Under the pieces are notes generated by a model. That model had not been told where the DNA came from, made no database searches, and saw only the letters and a list, made by a program, of their open reading frames with translations. DNA of 64,000 nucleotides, taken from NCBI RefSeq assembly GCF_037414475.1, contig NZ_CP147913.1, positions 496,001-560,000 of the forward strand, read 5' to 3'. The translations under genes were made by a program, and so were the position numbers. Below are positions 1 through 8,552 of the stretch, piece by piece. Each line of letters begins with the position of its first letter. The stretch's first letter is position 1. Source of the stretch: Myxococcus stipitatus. Lineage in GTDB: Bacteria; Myxococcota; Myxococcia; Myxococcales; Myxococcaceae.

Positions 1-440
1 ACCTCCAGGCCCGTGGCGGTGATGCGCAGCGTCCCCATCTCCGGACCGCCGTGGTTCAGGTACTCGACCACGCCGACCAGCGCCACCGCGAGTCCACCAA
101 AGGCATGCGACAGCGCGATGCGCTCCGGCATCTTCGTCATGGGAATCCACAGGCCCATGGCCGTTCCCACGCCCGTGCCGATGAGGAGGGCCACGACAAT
201 CCACTCCCACCGCACGATGATGCCCTTCTCCACGCCGAACAGCAGCGTGCCGGCCACGGCGGCCACCATGCCTATCTCCGCCAGCAGCACACCCCGGCGC
301 GCCGTCTGCGCGTCGCCCAGGTCCTTCAGGCCCAGGACGAAGAGGATGGAGGCGGTCAGATACAAGAGCTGGACGAAGGTCTCCGCCGTGGAGAGCGCTC
401 CGACGACGGCCTGTGCGACCTGCGGCTGAGCGGGCGTCAT
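1..440 (-). CDS. pntB: NAD(P) transhydrogenase beta subunit PntB, N-terminal part (cut by window edge)
   Basis: The first ~146 codons of the beta subunit of the membrane-bound, proton-translocating NAD(P)+ transhydrogenase are present; the rest lies beyond base 1. The reading frame starts MTPAQPQVAQ and shows several hydrophobic membrane helices. It also has the PntB-typical stretches GLKDLGDAQTARRG and HAFGGLAVALVGVVEY. The start codon overlaps the stop of pntAB as ATGA, so the two are translationally coupled. Full-length PntB would carry the C-terminal NADP(H)-binding domain III, not visible here. Family assignment is firm because subunits alpha-1 and alpha-2 directly precede it. Confidence 0.9.
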   Translation of the reverse strand, partial: MTPAQPQVAQAVVGALSTAETFVQLLYLTASILFVLGLKDLGDAQTARRGVLLAEIGMVAAVAGTLLFGVEKGIIVRWEWIVVALLIGTGVGTAMGLWIPMTKMPERIALSHAFGGLAVALVGVVEYLNHGGPEMGTLRITATGLE

Positions 441-730
441 CGCGCACCTCCCTTCTTCTTGAACATGCGCAACATGCGGTCGGTGATGAGGAACCCGCCG
501 ATGACGTTGATGCTCGCGGCGAGCACCGCCACCGCGCCCAGCACCGTGGACAACGTCCCGAAGTGTCCGCCCGCCGCCAGCAGCGAGCCCACCAGGGAGA
601 TTCCGGAGATGGCGTTGGTGAAGGCCATCAGCGGCGTGTGCAACAGGTGAGGCACCTTGGAGATGACCTGGTAGCCCGTGAAGGCCGCCAGGAAGAAGAC
701 GTAGAGGCCGAAGATGAGCGTCAGCGACAT
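437..730 (-). CDS. pntAB: NAD(P) transhydrogenase subunit alpha part 2 (PntAB)
   Basis: A 97-residue membrane protein with three hydrophobic segments, ending in a short basic tail (MFKKKGGAR). It matches the small membrane subunit of the three-subunit bacterial transhydrogenase, which helps form the proton channel in the inner membrane. The segment with TPLMAFTNAISGIS is the conserved family signature. A very strong ribosome site (GGGAGGGG) lies just before its ATG and overlaps the end of pntAA, with one base between the genes. Its stop overlaps the pntB start. It couples hydride transfer between NADH and NADP+ to proton movement together with its neighbours. Confidence 0.92.
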   Translation of the reverse strand: MSLTLIFGLYVFFLAAFTGYQVISKVPHLLHTPLMAFTNAISGISLVGSLLAAGGHFGTLSTVLGAVAVLAASINVIGGFLITDRMLRMFKKKGGAR

Positions 731-731
731 G

Positions 732-1883
732 TCACCCCTCCCTCATGGCCACATCCGCCACGGCCGGGTGGACCACGTCCCCGCCACGGGTGATGAGCAT
801 GCCCTTCACGATTTCATCCGAGACATCCAGCTTGAGCACGCCGTCCTTGTCGGTGACGTGCCCGAGCAACTTCTCCATGTTGCGTGAGTACATCGCGCTC
901 GCATGCACCGAGAGCTGACTGGGCAGGTTGCGCTCACCGATGACGGTGACCCCTGTCTCCGTGCGGTAGCGCTCTCCGGGCCGCGTCAGCTCACAGTTGC
1001 CGCCCTGTTCCGCGGCGATATCCACCACCACCGAGCCGCTCTTCATCCGCCGCACCATGTCCGCGGGCAGGAGCAGCGGCGCGCGCCGTCCCGGAACCAG
1101 CGCCGTGGTGATGACCGCGTCCGACTTCGCCACGTGCGCCGCCAGCACCTCGGCCTGCTTGCGTTTGGCCTCGTCGCTCAGCTCCTTCGCATAGCCGCCG
1201 GAGCCGGCCGCGTCCTCGATGTCGATGTTGACGAAGCGCGCGCCCAGGCTCTCCACCTGCTCCTTCACCACCTTGCGGACGTCGTACGCCTCCACCACCG
1301 CGCCCAGCCGGCGCGCCGTGGCGATGGCCTGCAAGCCCGCCACTCCCGCGCCCAGCACCAGCACCTTCGCGGGAGGAATGGTGCCGGCCGCCGTCATCAG
1401 CATGGGGAACAACCGGGGCAGCGCCTCCGCCGCCAGCAGCACCGCGCGATAGCCCGCGATGGTGGCCTGCGAGCTGAGCACATCCATCATCTGCGCCAAC
1501 GTCGTGCGCGGAATCATGTCCGTGGCCAGCAGCGTCACCTTCCGCCGCGCCACCTCCTTCGCCAGCTTCGGATTCGACATGGGATATGCCAGGCTCACCA
1601 ACACCGAATCCGCCTTGAGCCGCTCCACCTCCGCCGCCTCTGGCGGCTGGATTTTGAGCAGCACATCGGCCGCGGCGTAGACGGCCTCGGTGCTCGATTC
1701 GATGCGTGCGCCCGCACCGCGGAACTCCTCGTCGGAGCACTCCGCGCCCAGGCCCGCACCCGCCTCAACCACCACTTCGTGCTTCTTGCCGACGAGGCGT
1801 TTCACGCTCTCCGCCACGAGCGCGACCCGCCTTTCGCCCGGCACTGTTTCACGGGGGATGGCGATGATCATGCATGCCAGCAT
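732..1883 (-). CDS. pntAA: NAD(P) transhydrogenase subunit alpha part 1 (PntAA)
   Basis: A 383-residue soluble NAD(H)-binding subunit. It resembles alanine dehydrogenase/PntA: N-terminal IAIPRETVPGERRVAL, Rossmann glycine motif VLGAGVAGLQAIATARRLGA near residues 175-195, and the mobile-loop region around SAMYSRNMEKLLGHV. The chosen ATG at 1883 has GGAGG nine bases upstream; a second in-frame ATG four codons later lacks well-spaced support. It is the first gene of pntAA-pntAB-pntB and diverges from the T6SS operon across a 184-bp spacer. It provides the NADH-side domain of the transhydrogenase, which supplies NADPH. Confidence 0.93.
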   Translation of the reverse strand: MLACMIIAIPRETVPGERRVALVAESVKRLVGKKHEVVVEAGAGLGAECSDEEFRGAGARIESSTEAVYAAADVLLKIQPPEAAEVERLKADSVLVSLAYPMSNPKLAKEVARRKVTLLATDMIPRTTLAQMMDVLSSQATIAGYRAVLLAAEALPRLFPMLMTAAGTIPPAKVLVLGAGVAGLQAIATARRLGAVVEAYDVRKVVKEQVESLGARFVNIDIEDAAGSGGYAKELSDEAKRKQAEVLAAHVAKSDAVITTALVPGRRAPLLLPADMVRRMKSGSVVVDIAAEQGGNCELTRPGERYRTETGVTVIGERNLPSQLSVHASAMYSRNMEKLLGHVTDKDGVLKLDVSDEIVKGMLITRGGDVVHPAVADVAMREG

Positions 1884-2067
1884 AGGTCAATCCCTCCACG
1901 CCCATTCAATCCCTGGCGACGACAGGCTTTTCCCCCACCACACCGTGTCTGGAGAGGCATTGTGGTTTGTAGTGGGTTTCCACCACGTGAATCGCGGCCC
2001 GACTCTTGCGTGAGCAGGTGGACGCACATGTCCGCCCGTCGCATAGACTCGGCGGGAGAACGCCACC
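1884..2067. other. Divergent promoter region between pntAA and the T6SS operon
   Basis: This 184-bp spacer holds control signals for two divergent operons. On the + strand it contains a -24/-12-like element at 1995-2010. A partly symmetric stretch around 1957-1987 (GTGGTTTGTAGTGGG then CCACCACGTG) could be an operator. No convincing -35/-10 pair was found for pntAA. Confidence 0.4.
1995..2010 (+). promoter_or_regulatory. Candidate sigma-54 (-24/-12) promoter of the T6SS operon
   Basis: The sequence CGGCCCGACTCTTGCG has GG at 1996-1997 and GC at 2008-2009, separated by exactly ten bases as sigma-54 promoters require. The -12 TTGC is perfect and the -24 block matches 5 of 7 consensus positions. 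Transcription would start near 2021, leaving about 47 nt before the ATG at 2068, with GGGAG at a suitable distance from that ATG. T6SS operons in several bacteria are sigma-54 dependent; application here is inference. Confidence 0.45.
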
Positions 2068-3789
2068 ATGCCCTTCGACATCCGGGACATCCTCCTCCGC
2101 CAGAACGACACCACCCCCGCAGATGGAGGGATTCCCGCCTGGCTCCGGGAGAGCTGGAGCGACCCCGAGGGCTTCATCGCCGCGCTCGCGCAGCACCATG
2201 CCGGCCGCGGCGCCGCGCCCCCCAAGAGCCGCCCGGGCCAGCACTACGATTTCTTTCACGACCTGACCGTCCGACACGCCGACTCCACCGCGCCCGCCTT
2301 CCGCGCATGGGACGCCGCGCGGGGCTGGCTGCCGCTGGGCTACCGGGAGCTGGGAGACCGCGCCTCGCGCCGCGCCACCGAGTGGGCCGCGCAGGGCGTC
2401 AAACCCGGCGCGAAGGTCGCGCTCGTCCACGGCCTGGGGCCCGAGCTGCTCGTCTCGCTCCTGGCCTCGCTGAAGCTGGGCGCGTGCCTCAGCGTGCTGC
2501 CGCCCACCGGCACCCTGTTCCTGTCGCGACGGCTCACGCTGCTGGAGCCCCAGCACATCTCCGCCGAGCCCCACCAGGTCCCGCTCCTCAAGGGTTTCGA
2601 GCCGCTCCTGCTGCGCTCGCGGGGTGACGCGCCGCCGTCCTTCACCTCGCACACGTACCGGCCCACAGACACCGTGGCCCTGTTGTTCTCACCGCTCGTC
2701 TCTCCTCCCGACACCCCCGTGGCGCTCTCCGCCGAACGCGCGTGGACCGGCGCGCTGCGAGACGGGCTGCTCACGTACGGCCTGGGCCCAGGCGACCTCT
2801 TCGCCGCCCCCGGCCTGCACTTCCTCCAGCACCAGCCCGCGCTCCTCTTCGCCACGCTGCTTCGCGGCGCGACCTACCTCCACATGGAGCTCGCCGACGT
2901 GGAGCGCACCCCCGCCCGGCTCACCGAGTCCCCCCTGCGCACCCTGGGTGTCAGCGCCGCCCTGCGGGCCGTCCTGTCCCGAGTGCACCGGGGCCCGCTG
3001 CGTGGCGTGGCCCACTGGTTCCGCAGCGCCGAGGAGGCCCTGGACTGGGAGTCCTGGCGGGACTGGCTCCGGCAGAGCGAGCTGGCCAAGGTGCCCCACA
3101 CGCACGTGCTTGTCGACGCATCGGAAGGTGGCGCGGTGCTCGTGTCGCGGCGACACACCGAGGAGCTCCATACCGGCATCGCCCCCGCGCCAGGGCGGGC
3201 CTGGGCCCTCAAGGACCTCAACCTGAGCGGTCAGGAAGCAGCGAGTGATACAGGCGTGTTCACCCCGCTGCCCGACAAGGGCCGCCCGCCCGGCCACGTC
3301 ATCCTCGCGCGCCAGGGTGAGCAGTACCTGTTCGCGGGGACACGTGACGCACGGCGCTCGGGCCGCGTCTATCCCTCCGCGGAGGTCGTCGAGGCGCTCG
3401 CCGACCTCCCCTTCTGCTCGGGGGCCTGCGTCACCACGGTTCCCTCTGGGGGCACGCCAGGCCAGTCCAAGCATGTGCTGCTCGTCTTCACCGGCGCCGA
3501 GGACCCGGAGCACTTCGAACGCGATGCCGGTCCCCGACGACAGGCGCTCCGCCACCAGTTGGAGCTCCGGCTGGGCGCCGAGCACCTGCCAGACCGCGTC
3601 GAGCTCTTCCCGCTGCTGCCGCACCGGGACAAGAAGGGGGTCCTCGACGAGGCGTGGTGCCGCGCGCAGTACGCCACGGGCGCGCTCCACCAGAAGTCCT
3701 CGGATCCACTGTTTCAGGCGCTCACCGCTCTGAGGGAGCGCGCCCGGGAGAGCGTCCGCGGCGACGACGAGCGCCCCGGCTCCCGCTAG
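2068..3789 (+). CDS. Degenerate ANL-superfamily (AMP-binding) protein heading the T6SS operon
   Basis: A 573-residue protein shaped like an acyl-CoA synthetase/adenylating enzyme. Residues ~75-150 resemble the N-terminal ANL fold (LGYRELGDRASRRATEWAAQG, then GPELLVSLLASLKLGA). The C-terminal part has VYPSAEVVEAL and a final-lysine-like HRDKKG stretch near residue 530. The glycine-rich phosphate loop normally reading SGTTG-P-K is replaced by FSPLVSPPDTP, and no clear aromatic YGxTE motif is seen, so adenylation activity is doubtful. It lies ~190 bp upstream of the PAAR-like gene in the same orientation and probably belongs to the operon. Its T6SS role is unknown; it may bind a cargo or regulate. 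It could instead be an unrelated lipid-metabolism relic. Confidence 0.7.
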   Translation: MPFDIRDILLRQNDTTPADGGIPAWLRESWSDPEGFIAALAQHHAGRGAAPPKSRPGQHYDFFHDLTVRHADSTAPAFRAWDAARGWLPLGYRELGDRASRRATEWAAQGVKPGAKVALVHGLGPELLVSLLASLKLGACLSVLPPTGTLFLSRRLTLLEPQHISAEPHQVPLLKGFEPLLLRSRGDAPPSFTSHTYRPTDTVALLFSPLVSPPDTPVALSAERAWTGALRDGLLTYGLGPGDLFAAPGLHFLQHQPALLFATLLRGATYLHMELADVERTPARLTESPLRTLGVSAALRAVLSRVHRGPLRGVAHWFRSAEEALDWESWRDWLRQSELAKVPHTHVLVDASEGGAVLVSRRHTEELHTGIAPAPGRAWALKDLNLSGQEAASDTGVFTPLPDKGRPPGHVILARQGEQYLFAGTRDARRSGRVYPSAEVVEALADLPFCSGACVTTVPSGGTPGQSKHVLLVFTGAEDPEHFERDAGPRRQALRHQLELRLGAEHLPDRVELFPLLPHRDKKGVLDEAWCRAQYATGALHQKSSDPLFQALTALRERARESVRGDDERPGSR

Positions 3790-3974
3790 TGTCCAGACGC
3801 GTACAGCCCGGACGCGCCCGCGTTCCCAGGCAACGCACCCCGCCAACGCAGCCCCGTCCTCCTCCCTGACGGCCAGAGGGAGAAGCCCCCACCGAGCGCT
3901 GGCACGCGCCACGCAATGCCGTGGATCAGCGCGGCGCTCCATGGGGGAGCCCGCGATGCCCACGAGGTGCTCGC

Positions 3975-4361
3975 ATGGGAGCCCAGGTTGTCATGGGGGC
4001 GGTGCTGCAGTGCAGCTTCGGCGTCGCACCCTCCTCACTGGTAGTGCCACCGACCAGCAAGGTCATGGGGCCGGTGCCCGCCGCGAACATCCTCGACAAC
4101 AAGCCCATGGCGAACATCCTGCCGTTCGGGATGTGCCAGTCGATGGCCAATCCCACGGTGGCGGCGGCCACCGCCGCGGCCATGGGTGTCCTCACGCCCA
4201 TGCCCTGCGTCCCCGCCACCGCGGCCCCGTGGGTGCCCGGCTGTCCCAAGGTGATGGTGGGCAACATGCCCGCGCTGGACAGCAACTCCAAGCTGATGTG
4301 CTCGTACGGCGGCGTCATCCAGGTCGTCTCCCCCGGTCAGGTGAAAATCATCAATGGCTGA
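3975..4361 (+). CDS. PAAR-like DUF4280-type spike-tip protein
   Basis: A 128-residue protein rich in Pro, Gly, Met and Cys. The pattern resembles PAAR-like DUF4280 proteins that cap VgrG spikes: MGAQVVMGAVLQCSFG at the start, MANILPFGMCQSMANPTV mid-protein, and PALDSNSKLMCSYGGVI near the end. The ATG at 3975 was preferred over upstream in-frame starts because it has GAGGTG seven bases ahead and begins with the family start. It overlaps the next gene by eight bases. It likely sharpens the spike and may present toxic cargo. It has no toxin extension, so any effector must bind from outside. Confidence 0.8.
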   Translation: MGAQVVMGAVLQCSFGVAPSSLVVPPTSKVMGPVPAANILDNKPMANILPFGMCQSMANPTVAAATAAAMGVLTPMPCVPATAAPWVPGCPKVMVGNMPALDSNSKLMCSYGGVIQVVSPGQVKIING

Positions 4362-5409
4362 CGCGGCCCTCTCCTTGCCTCCGTTCGAAGGCACCTTCCT
4401 GGAAGAGCCCCTGGAGGGAGAACCCCGCGCCGAGCCCGCGGACGCCGAACCCGACCCTCGGGTGGAAGCCGTCACGGAGGCCGTCGCGGGGGGTGACTAC
4501 GCTGCCGCCGCCCGGAGCGCGGAGGCCCTGCTGCGAGAGGGATTGCACGACACGCGGCTCGTCGGCCCCTACCTGTTTGGTTCGTTCCACGAACTCGGCC
4601 TGCGCTCGATGCCGGTCCTGTTCCGCTCCCTCCTCCAGGTGCTCTCCGTCAGCAGGAACGCGTTCGGCCCCGTGGCCAAGCGCGACATCTTCCTGGAGAG
4701 CGGCCTGCGCTGGCTCCTGCGTTCGCTGAACAAGCACATCGCCCACCACGAGAAGAAGCAGGACGCCACGTGGAAGCGCTGGTGCGAGGCCGACAATCGC
4801 GAGCCCATCCTGGAGGCGCTGCCGCTGACCGGGTCCATCCTCGCCGCGCTTCCCGGCGCCCTCCCCAAGAACGGCTGCGAGGAGCCGTTCCGCAACCTCA
4901 GCCAGTGGTTGCGCCGCCACCTCGAGACCCTTCCTGAACCCGCCCCTCCCCCGGCCCCCTCCGCCCCCCCCACCGAGGCGCCCGCGGCCACCAGGCCCGA
5001 GCCCAGAGCCGACGAGGCAACGCCCGTGAAGCCGGAAGCCGCGCCCCGGGCCACCGCCCCGGCCGCCCCGACGCCCCCGGTTCCAGGGGTGCCCATGTCC
5101 CCTCCGCTCGCGCTGCTCATCCGCAAGCTGGAGGCCTTCGACCTGCTGGTCCAGCAAGGCGCCATGCCCAAGGCGGGCGTGGTGGCGGCGGATGTGATGG
5201 CCACGGTGGAGCGCTTCGACCCGCGCGTCTACCTGCCTTCGCTCTTCACCCGCTTCTTCGCCGGCCTGACCAGCCACGCGAACTCGTTGGAACCATACCT
5301 GCATGAGAGCGAGTCGCTGCCCATGCGTGCCTTGGAGCAGCTCTACCGCGTGGACCTGGATGCCTTCCTCGCCCTGTCTCCGGGCGAGTCACCCGAAGAG
5401 GAGGATTGA
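4354..5409 (+). CDS. tssA: TssA-like (ImpA-family) T6SS subunit
   Basis: A 351-residue protein. Residues ~30-120 look like the ImpA N-terminal region of TssA (DYAAAARSAEALLREG, then a helical stretch ending LRWLLRSLNKHI). A Pro/Ala-rich linker spans ~195-245. A second helical domain (~250-340) has PLALLIRKLEAFDLL and ends in an acidic tail. TssA proteins organise baseplate and sheath assembly. It overlaps the PAAR-like gene at its start and precedes tssG. The match is by pattern and context and weaker than for TssB/C; it could be a lineage-specific baseplate or accessory protein. Confidence 0.55.
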   Translation: MADAALSLPPFEGTFLEEPLEGEPRAEPADAEPDPRVEAVTEAVAGGDYAAAARSAEALLREGLHDTRLVGPYLFGSFHELGLRSMPVLFRSLLQVLSVSRNAFGPVAKRDIFLESGLRWLLRSLNKHIAHHEKKQDATWKRWCEADNREPILEALPLTGSILAALPGALPKNGCEEPFRNLSQWLRRHLETLPEPAPPPAPSAPPTEAPAATRPEPRADEATPVKPEAAPRATAPAAPTPPVPGVPMSPPLALLIRKLEAFDLLVQQGAMPKAGVVAADVMATVERFDPRVYLPSLFTRFFAGLTSHANSLEPYLHESESLPMRALEQLYRVDLDAFLALSPGESPEEED

Positions 5410-5414
5410 CGCCA

Positions 5415-6314
5415 ATGATGGACGCCTCGCATCGCTCCTCGGGCTCCCGGGGAGAGCCCACCGTCGAGGAGCGCATCCGCGAGCGCGCTGGTGCCTTCGA
5501 CATGCCCGCCCTGGTCGACCTGCTCGCCAAGGAGGGCTATGGCCCGGACGACCTGGAGCTGCGAAGCCACCGGGGCACCGTGCACGCGCCCCAGCTCATC
5601 CACTCGGTGGAGTTCATCCGCCACCCGCGCCGCGCCGTCATCACCGTCAACCTGGGCCTGCTCAGCGTGCAGTCGCCGCTGCCGTCGTTCTTCCTCAAGG
5701 CCATGGAGTCGCTCGAGCACGACGCCATGGAGAGCTTCCTGGGCTACTTCGACCACCTGCTCCTGCGCGCGCGCTTCGCGGGCCTCTTCCCGGAGCGAGA
5801 CGGCTCGCTGCTCCCCGGCTGGGAGAACGCCACCGCGCACCGCTTGCGACTGTTGCGCCCATCCTGTCCCTCCACCCTGCACTGGCTGTTCTCCCAGGCG
5901 TACCCGGAGGCGGAGGTCCGCGTCCGCCGCGCCACCCGCCGTCAGCGCATCGACACGAAGGGCGTGCGGCTGGGCGGCGCGGCCCTGGGAGACGGCACCG
6001 CGATGGGTGGCTTCGCCACCGTCCCCACCGGCGGCATGGAGGCGTGGCTCTTCCTGGACGAATCCATCTGCGGCACCGGCAGCCCTTGGGCCACCGAGGC
6101 GCGCCGCCGGCTGCGCACGCGCGTGCTGCCGCACCTCATCGACACGCCCGTGTTCCTCACCGTGGTGCTGGTGATTCGAGACCAGCACGGCCATGCACGC
6201 GTCGAGGACACCAGCCACCTGGGCTTCGAGCCCATCATCGGCGGGCCCGAGCAACCTCAACAAGTCGTCCTGTTCAACGGAGACACCGCGGCCCGCCGCC
6301 CACCTCCGCAGTGA
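5415..6314 (+). CDS. tssG: TssG-like T6SS baseplate protein
   Basis: A 299-residue protein. The segment AVITVNLGLLSVQSPLPSFF followed by ESFLGYFDHLLLRARFA corresponds to the TssG/ImpH hallmark (hydrophobic 'GL.G..G.LP' then 'FL..F.HR'). TssG joins TssF and TssE in the baseplate wedge. The ATG at 5415 was chosen because GAGGAG is about ten bases upstream; the earlier in-frame TTG at 5406 overlaps that site. The gene is spaced five bases from tssA. It diverges from canonical TssG in the C-terminal half, so the assignment rests on the central motif plus operon position. Confidence 0.68.
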   Translation: MMDASHRSSGSRGEPTVEERIRERAGAFDMPALVDLLAKEGYGPDDLELRSHRGTVHAPQLIHSVEFIRHPRRAVITVNLGLLSVQSPLPSFFLKAMESLEHDAMESFLGYFDHLLLRARFAGLFPERDGSLLPGWENATAHRLRLLRPSCPSTLHWLFSQAYPEAEVRVRRATRRQRIDTKGVRLGGAALGDGTAMGGFATVPTGGMEAWLFLDESICGTGSPWATEARRRLRTRVLPHLIDTPVFLTVVLVIRDQHGHARVEDTSHLGFEPIIGGPEQPQQVVLFNGDTAARRPPPQ

Positions 6315-6377
6315 CACGAAGGACCCCGTCATCCCGGGGAGCAGAGAGGCATTTCACCGAAGAGGAGTCACGTCGCC

Positions 6378-6980
6378 ATGTCAATTCAGGAACAGTTGCC
6401 AAAGTCTCGCATCACGCTCACGTACCGGACCACCATCAACGGTGAGCAGGAGACGGTGAACCTGCCGCTCCGCCTGCTGATGCTGGGGGACTTCTCGCTG
6501 GGTTCGTCCGAGGACCGCAAGTTGGACCTCGACGCGCGCAAGCTGCGCTCCGTCAACGGCAAGAACCTCGATGAGCTGATGCGCGACATGAAGATGTCGC
6601 TGCGCTTCCAGGTGCCCAACCGCATCAACCCGGATGTGGAGGCCGACCTGGACGTCGAGCTGCCCGTCGACCGGATGAAGTCCTTCCACCCGGACGAAAT
6701 CGTCAACCACGTCCCCAAGCTCAAGGCGCTGCGGCTGCTCAAGAAGCTGCTGATGGAGATGCAGTCCAGCATCGACAACCAGAAGGCGCTGCGCAACCTG
6801 GTCTACGAGCTGTTCTCCAACAAGGACGCGCTCAAGGCCGTGCTCGCGGAGCTCAAGGAGTACGAGTCGCTGCGCCTGCCCGCCAAGCCCGCGATGGCCG
6901 CCAACGCCACGCCCGCGGCGAACGGCGCTCCGGCCACCGCGCCCGCCACCGTCACCGAGCCTGCCACCGTGAAGTCTTGA
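6378..6980 (+). CDS. tssB: TssB (VipA) small sheath subunit
   Basis: A 200-residue VipA/ImpB family protein. Diagnostic features are RITLTYRTTINGEQETVNLPLR at residues ~11-32, LMLGDFSLG, the alternating-charge stretch ending LRFQVPNRI, and SFHPDEIVNHVPKLKALR-LKK near 100. With TssC it polymerises into the contractile sheath in the cytoplasm. The last ~30 residues are Ala/Pro/Thr-rich. A small hairpin (CCCCG...CGGGG, 6324-6339) lies in the 63-nt spacer after tssG, and GAGGAG stands ten bases before the ATG. Confidence 0.95.
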   Translation: MSIQEQLPKSRITLTYRTTINGEQETVNLPLRLLMLGDFSLGSSEDRKLDLDARKLRSVNGKNLDELMRDMKMSLRFQVPNRINPDVEADLDVELPVDRMKSFHPDEIVNHVPKLKALRLLKKLLMEMQSSIDNQKALRNLVYELFSNKDALKAVLAELKEYESLRLPAKPAMAANATPAANGAPATAPATVTEPATVKS

Positions 6981-7020
6981 GCGGCCTTCCCTTCCATCCT
7001 TTCCCATCAAGGTAAACGTC

Positions 7021-8511
7021 ATGGCTGAAACCTCTTATCTGCCTGGGTTGTTCAAGAGCGTCCGGCTGGAGCGTCCCGCGGACGCCAAGCCGATGATCTC
7101 CGAGAAGTTCGTCCCCGCCCTCGACGAGAAGGAAGTCACCATCGAGGCGCGCTTCATGTCGGCGCTGGCCGCGCTCGTGCAGAACGTCCCCCCCGCGGAG
7201 ACGGACGCCGGCGACGCGGTGCGCTTCGACAAGGGCAAGGTGCTGGACGTCATCAGCCGCATCGACTCGATGATTGACGACCAGATGAACGAAATCCTCC
7301 ACCACGAGCGCTTCCAGCAGATGGAGTCCGCGTGGCGCGGTCTGGAGGACCTGGTCTCGCACACCAACTTCAAGGCCAACATCGCCATCGACCTGCTCGA
7401 CGCCGGCCGGGACGAGCTGGGCCAGGACTTCGAGAACAACTCCGCGGACGTCTTCGCCGGCTCGTTGTTCAACAAGGTCTACATCCAGGAGTACGACCAG
7501 TACGGCGGCCGGCCCTTCGGCGCCATGGTGGGCCTCTACGAGTTCTCCTCCACCCCGGGCGACATCAAGTGGCTGCAGTCCATGGGCAAGGTGGCCAACG
7601 CCGCGCACTGCCCCTTCGTCGCCGCGGTCAGCCCCAAGTTCTTCGGCTGCGACAAGGTCGAGGAGATGGAGGCCATCAAGGACCTGGAGGGCGCGCTCGC
7701 CCACCCGCGCTACGGCAAGTGGAACGCCCTGCGCGACAGCGAGGAGGCCGCGTACCTGGGCTTGACGTTCCCGCGCTACGTGCTGCGCCTGCCCTGGCAT
7801 CCGGACAAGAACCCGTGCGACGACCTCCACTTCACCGAGGACGCGCAGGGTGACTCCAACAAGTACCTGTGGGGCAACTCGTCCATCCTCTTCGCCCGCA
7901 ACATGGTGAAGGCGTTCGAGACCTCCGGCTGGTGCCAGTCCATCCGCGGCCCCAAGGGTGGCGGCCTCATCACCGGTCTGCCCGTGGACACGTTCTTCCT
8001 GCGCGGCCAGGAGGAGATCAAGCCGCCGGTGGAGATCGCCATCCCGGACTATCGCGAGTACGAGTTCGCGCGCTGCGGCTTCATGCCGCTCGTGTACCGC
8101 AAGGGCTCCAGCGAGGCGACGTTCTTCAGCACCCAGTCCGCCAAGGTCTCCAAGCGCTTCAAGGACCCGAAGGACTCGGAGAACTCGCAGCTGGTCACCA
8201 ACATGGCCTACACGTTCTCCATCACCCGCCTGGCGCACTACATCAAGTGCATCATGCGCGATAACATCGGCACCACCGCGGACGCGCCCTACATCCAGAA
8301 CCAGCTGGACGCGTGGCTGTCCGGCTACGTCACCACCGTTGCCAGCCCGGATGACCTGACGGTGCGCCGCTTCCCGTTCAAGGCCACCAACGTGGAGGTC
8401 ATCCAGCGCACGGGCGAAATCGGCTGGTACGACTGCCGCGTCGCCGTGCTGCCGCACATCCAGTTCGAAGGCCTCAACGTCGAGCTCATGCTCGAGTCGC
8501 GGCTCGGTTAG
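7021..8511 (+). CDS. tssC: TssC (VipB) large sheath subunit
   Basis: A 496-residue VipB/ImpC family protein, the expected length. Visible hallmarks are ILHHERFQQMESAWRGLEDL near residue 95, GLYEFS, CPFVAAVSPKFF near 200, and the C-terminal end with RVAVLPHIQFEGLNVELMLES, matching the family's 'LRPHyQ-EgL..sLrLvS' ending. It intertwines with TssB to build the sheath that drives the tube outward on contraction. It sits 40 nt after tssB, the standard tssBC pairing. Confidence 0.96.
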   Translation: MAETSYLPGLFKSVRLERPADAKPMISEKFVPALDEKEVTIEARFMSALAALVQNVPPAETDAGDAVRFDKGKVLDVISRIDSMIDDQMNEILHHERFQQMESAWRGLEDLVSHTNFKANIAIDLLDAGRDELGQDFENNSADVFAGSLFNKVYIQEYDQYGGRPFGAMVGLYEFSSTPGDIKWLQSMGKVANAAHCPFVAAVSPKFFGCDKVEEMEAIKDLEGALAHPRYGKWNALRDSEEAAYLGLTFPRYVLRLPWHPDKNPCDDLHFTEDAQGDSNKYLWGNSSILFARNMVKAFETSGWCQSIRGPKGGGLITGLPVDTFFLRGQEEIKPPVEIAIPDYREYEFARCGFMPLVYRKGSSEATFFSTQSAKVSKRFKDPKDSENSQLVTNMAYTFSITRLAHYIKCIMRDNIGTTADAPYIQNQLDAWLSGYVTTVASPDDLTVRRFPFKATNVEVIQRTGEIGWYDCRVAVLPHIQFEGLNVELMLESRLG

Positions 8512-8552
8512 TCCCCGTCCCCCCCGCAGTCCCACTTATTCAGGAGTCAGAC

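Noticed and set aside
903..2627. A 574-codon plus-strand frame running through pntAA and into the ANL gene
   Set aside because: It crosses the divergent promoter region and is Arg/His-rich without motifs; both underlying genes have better frames.
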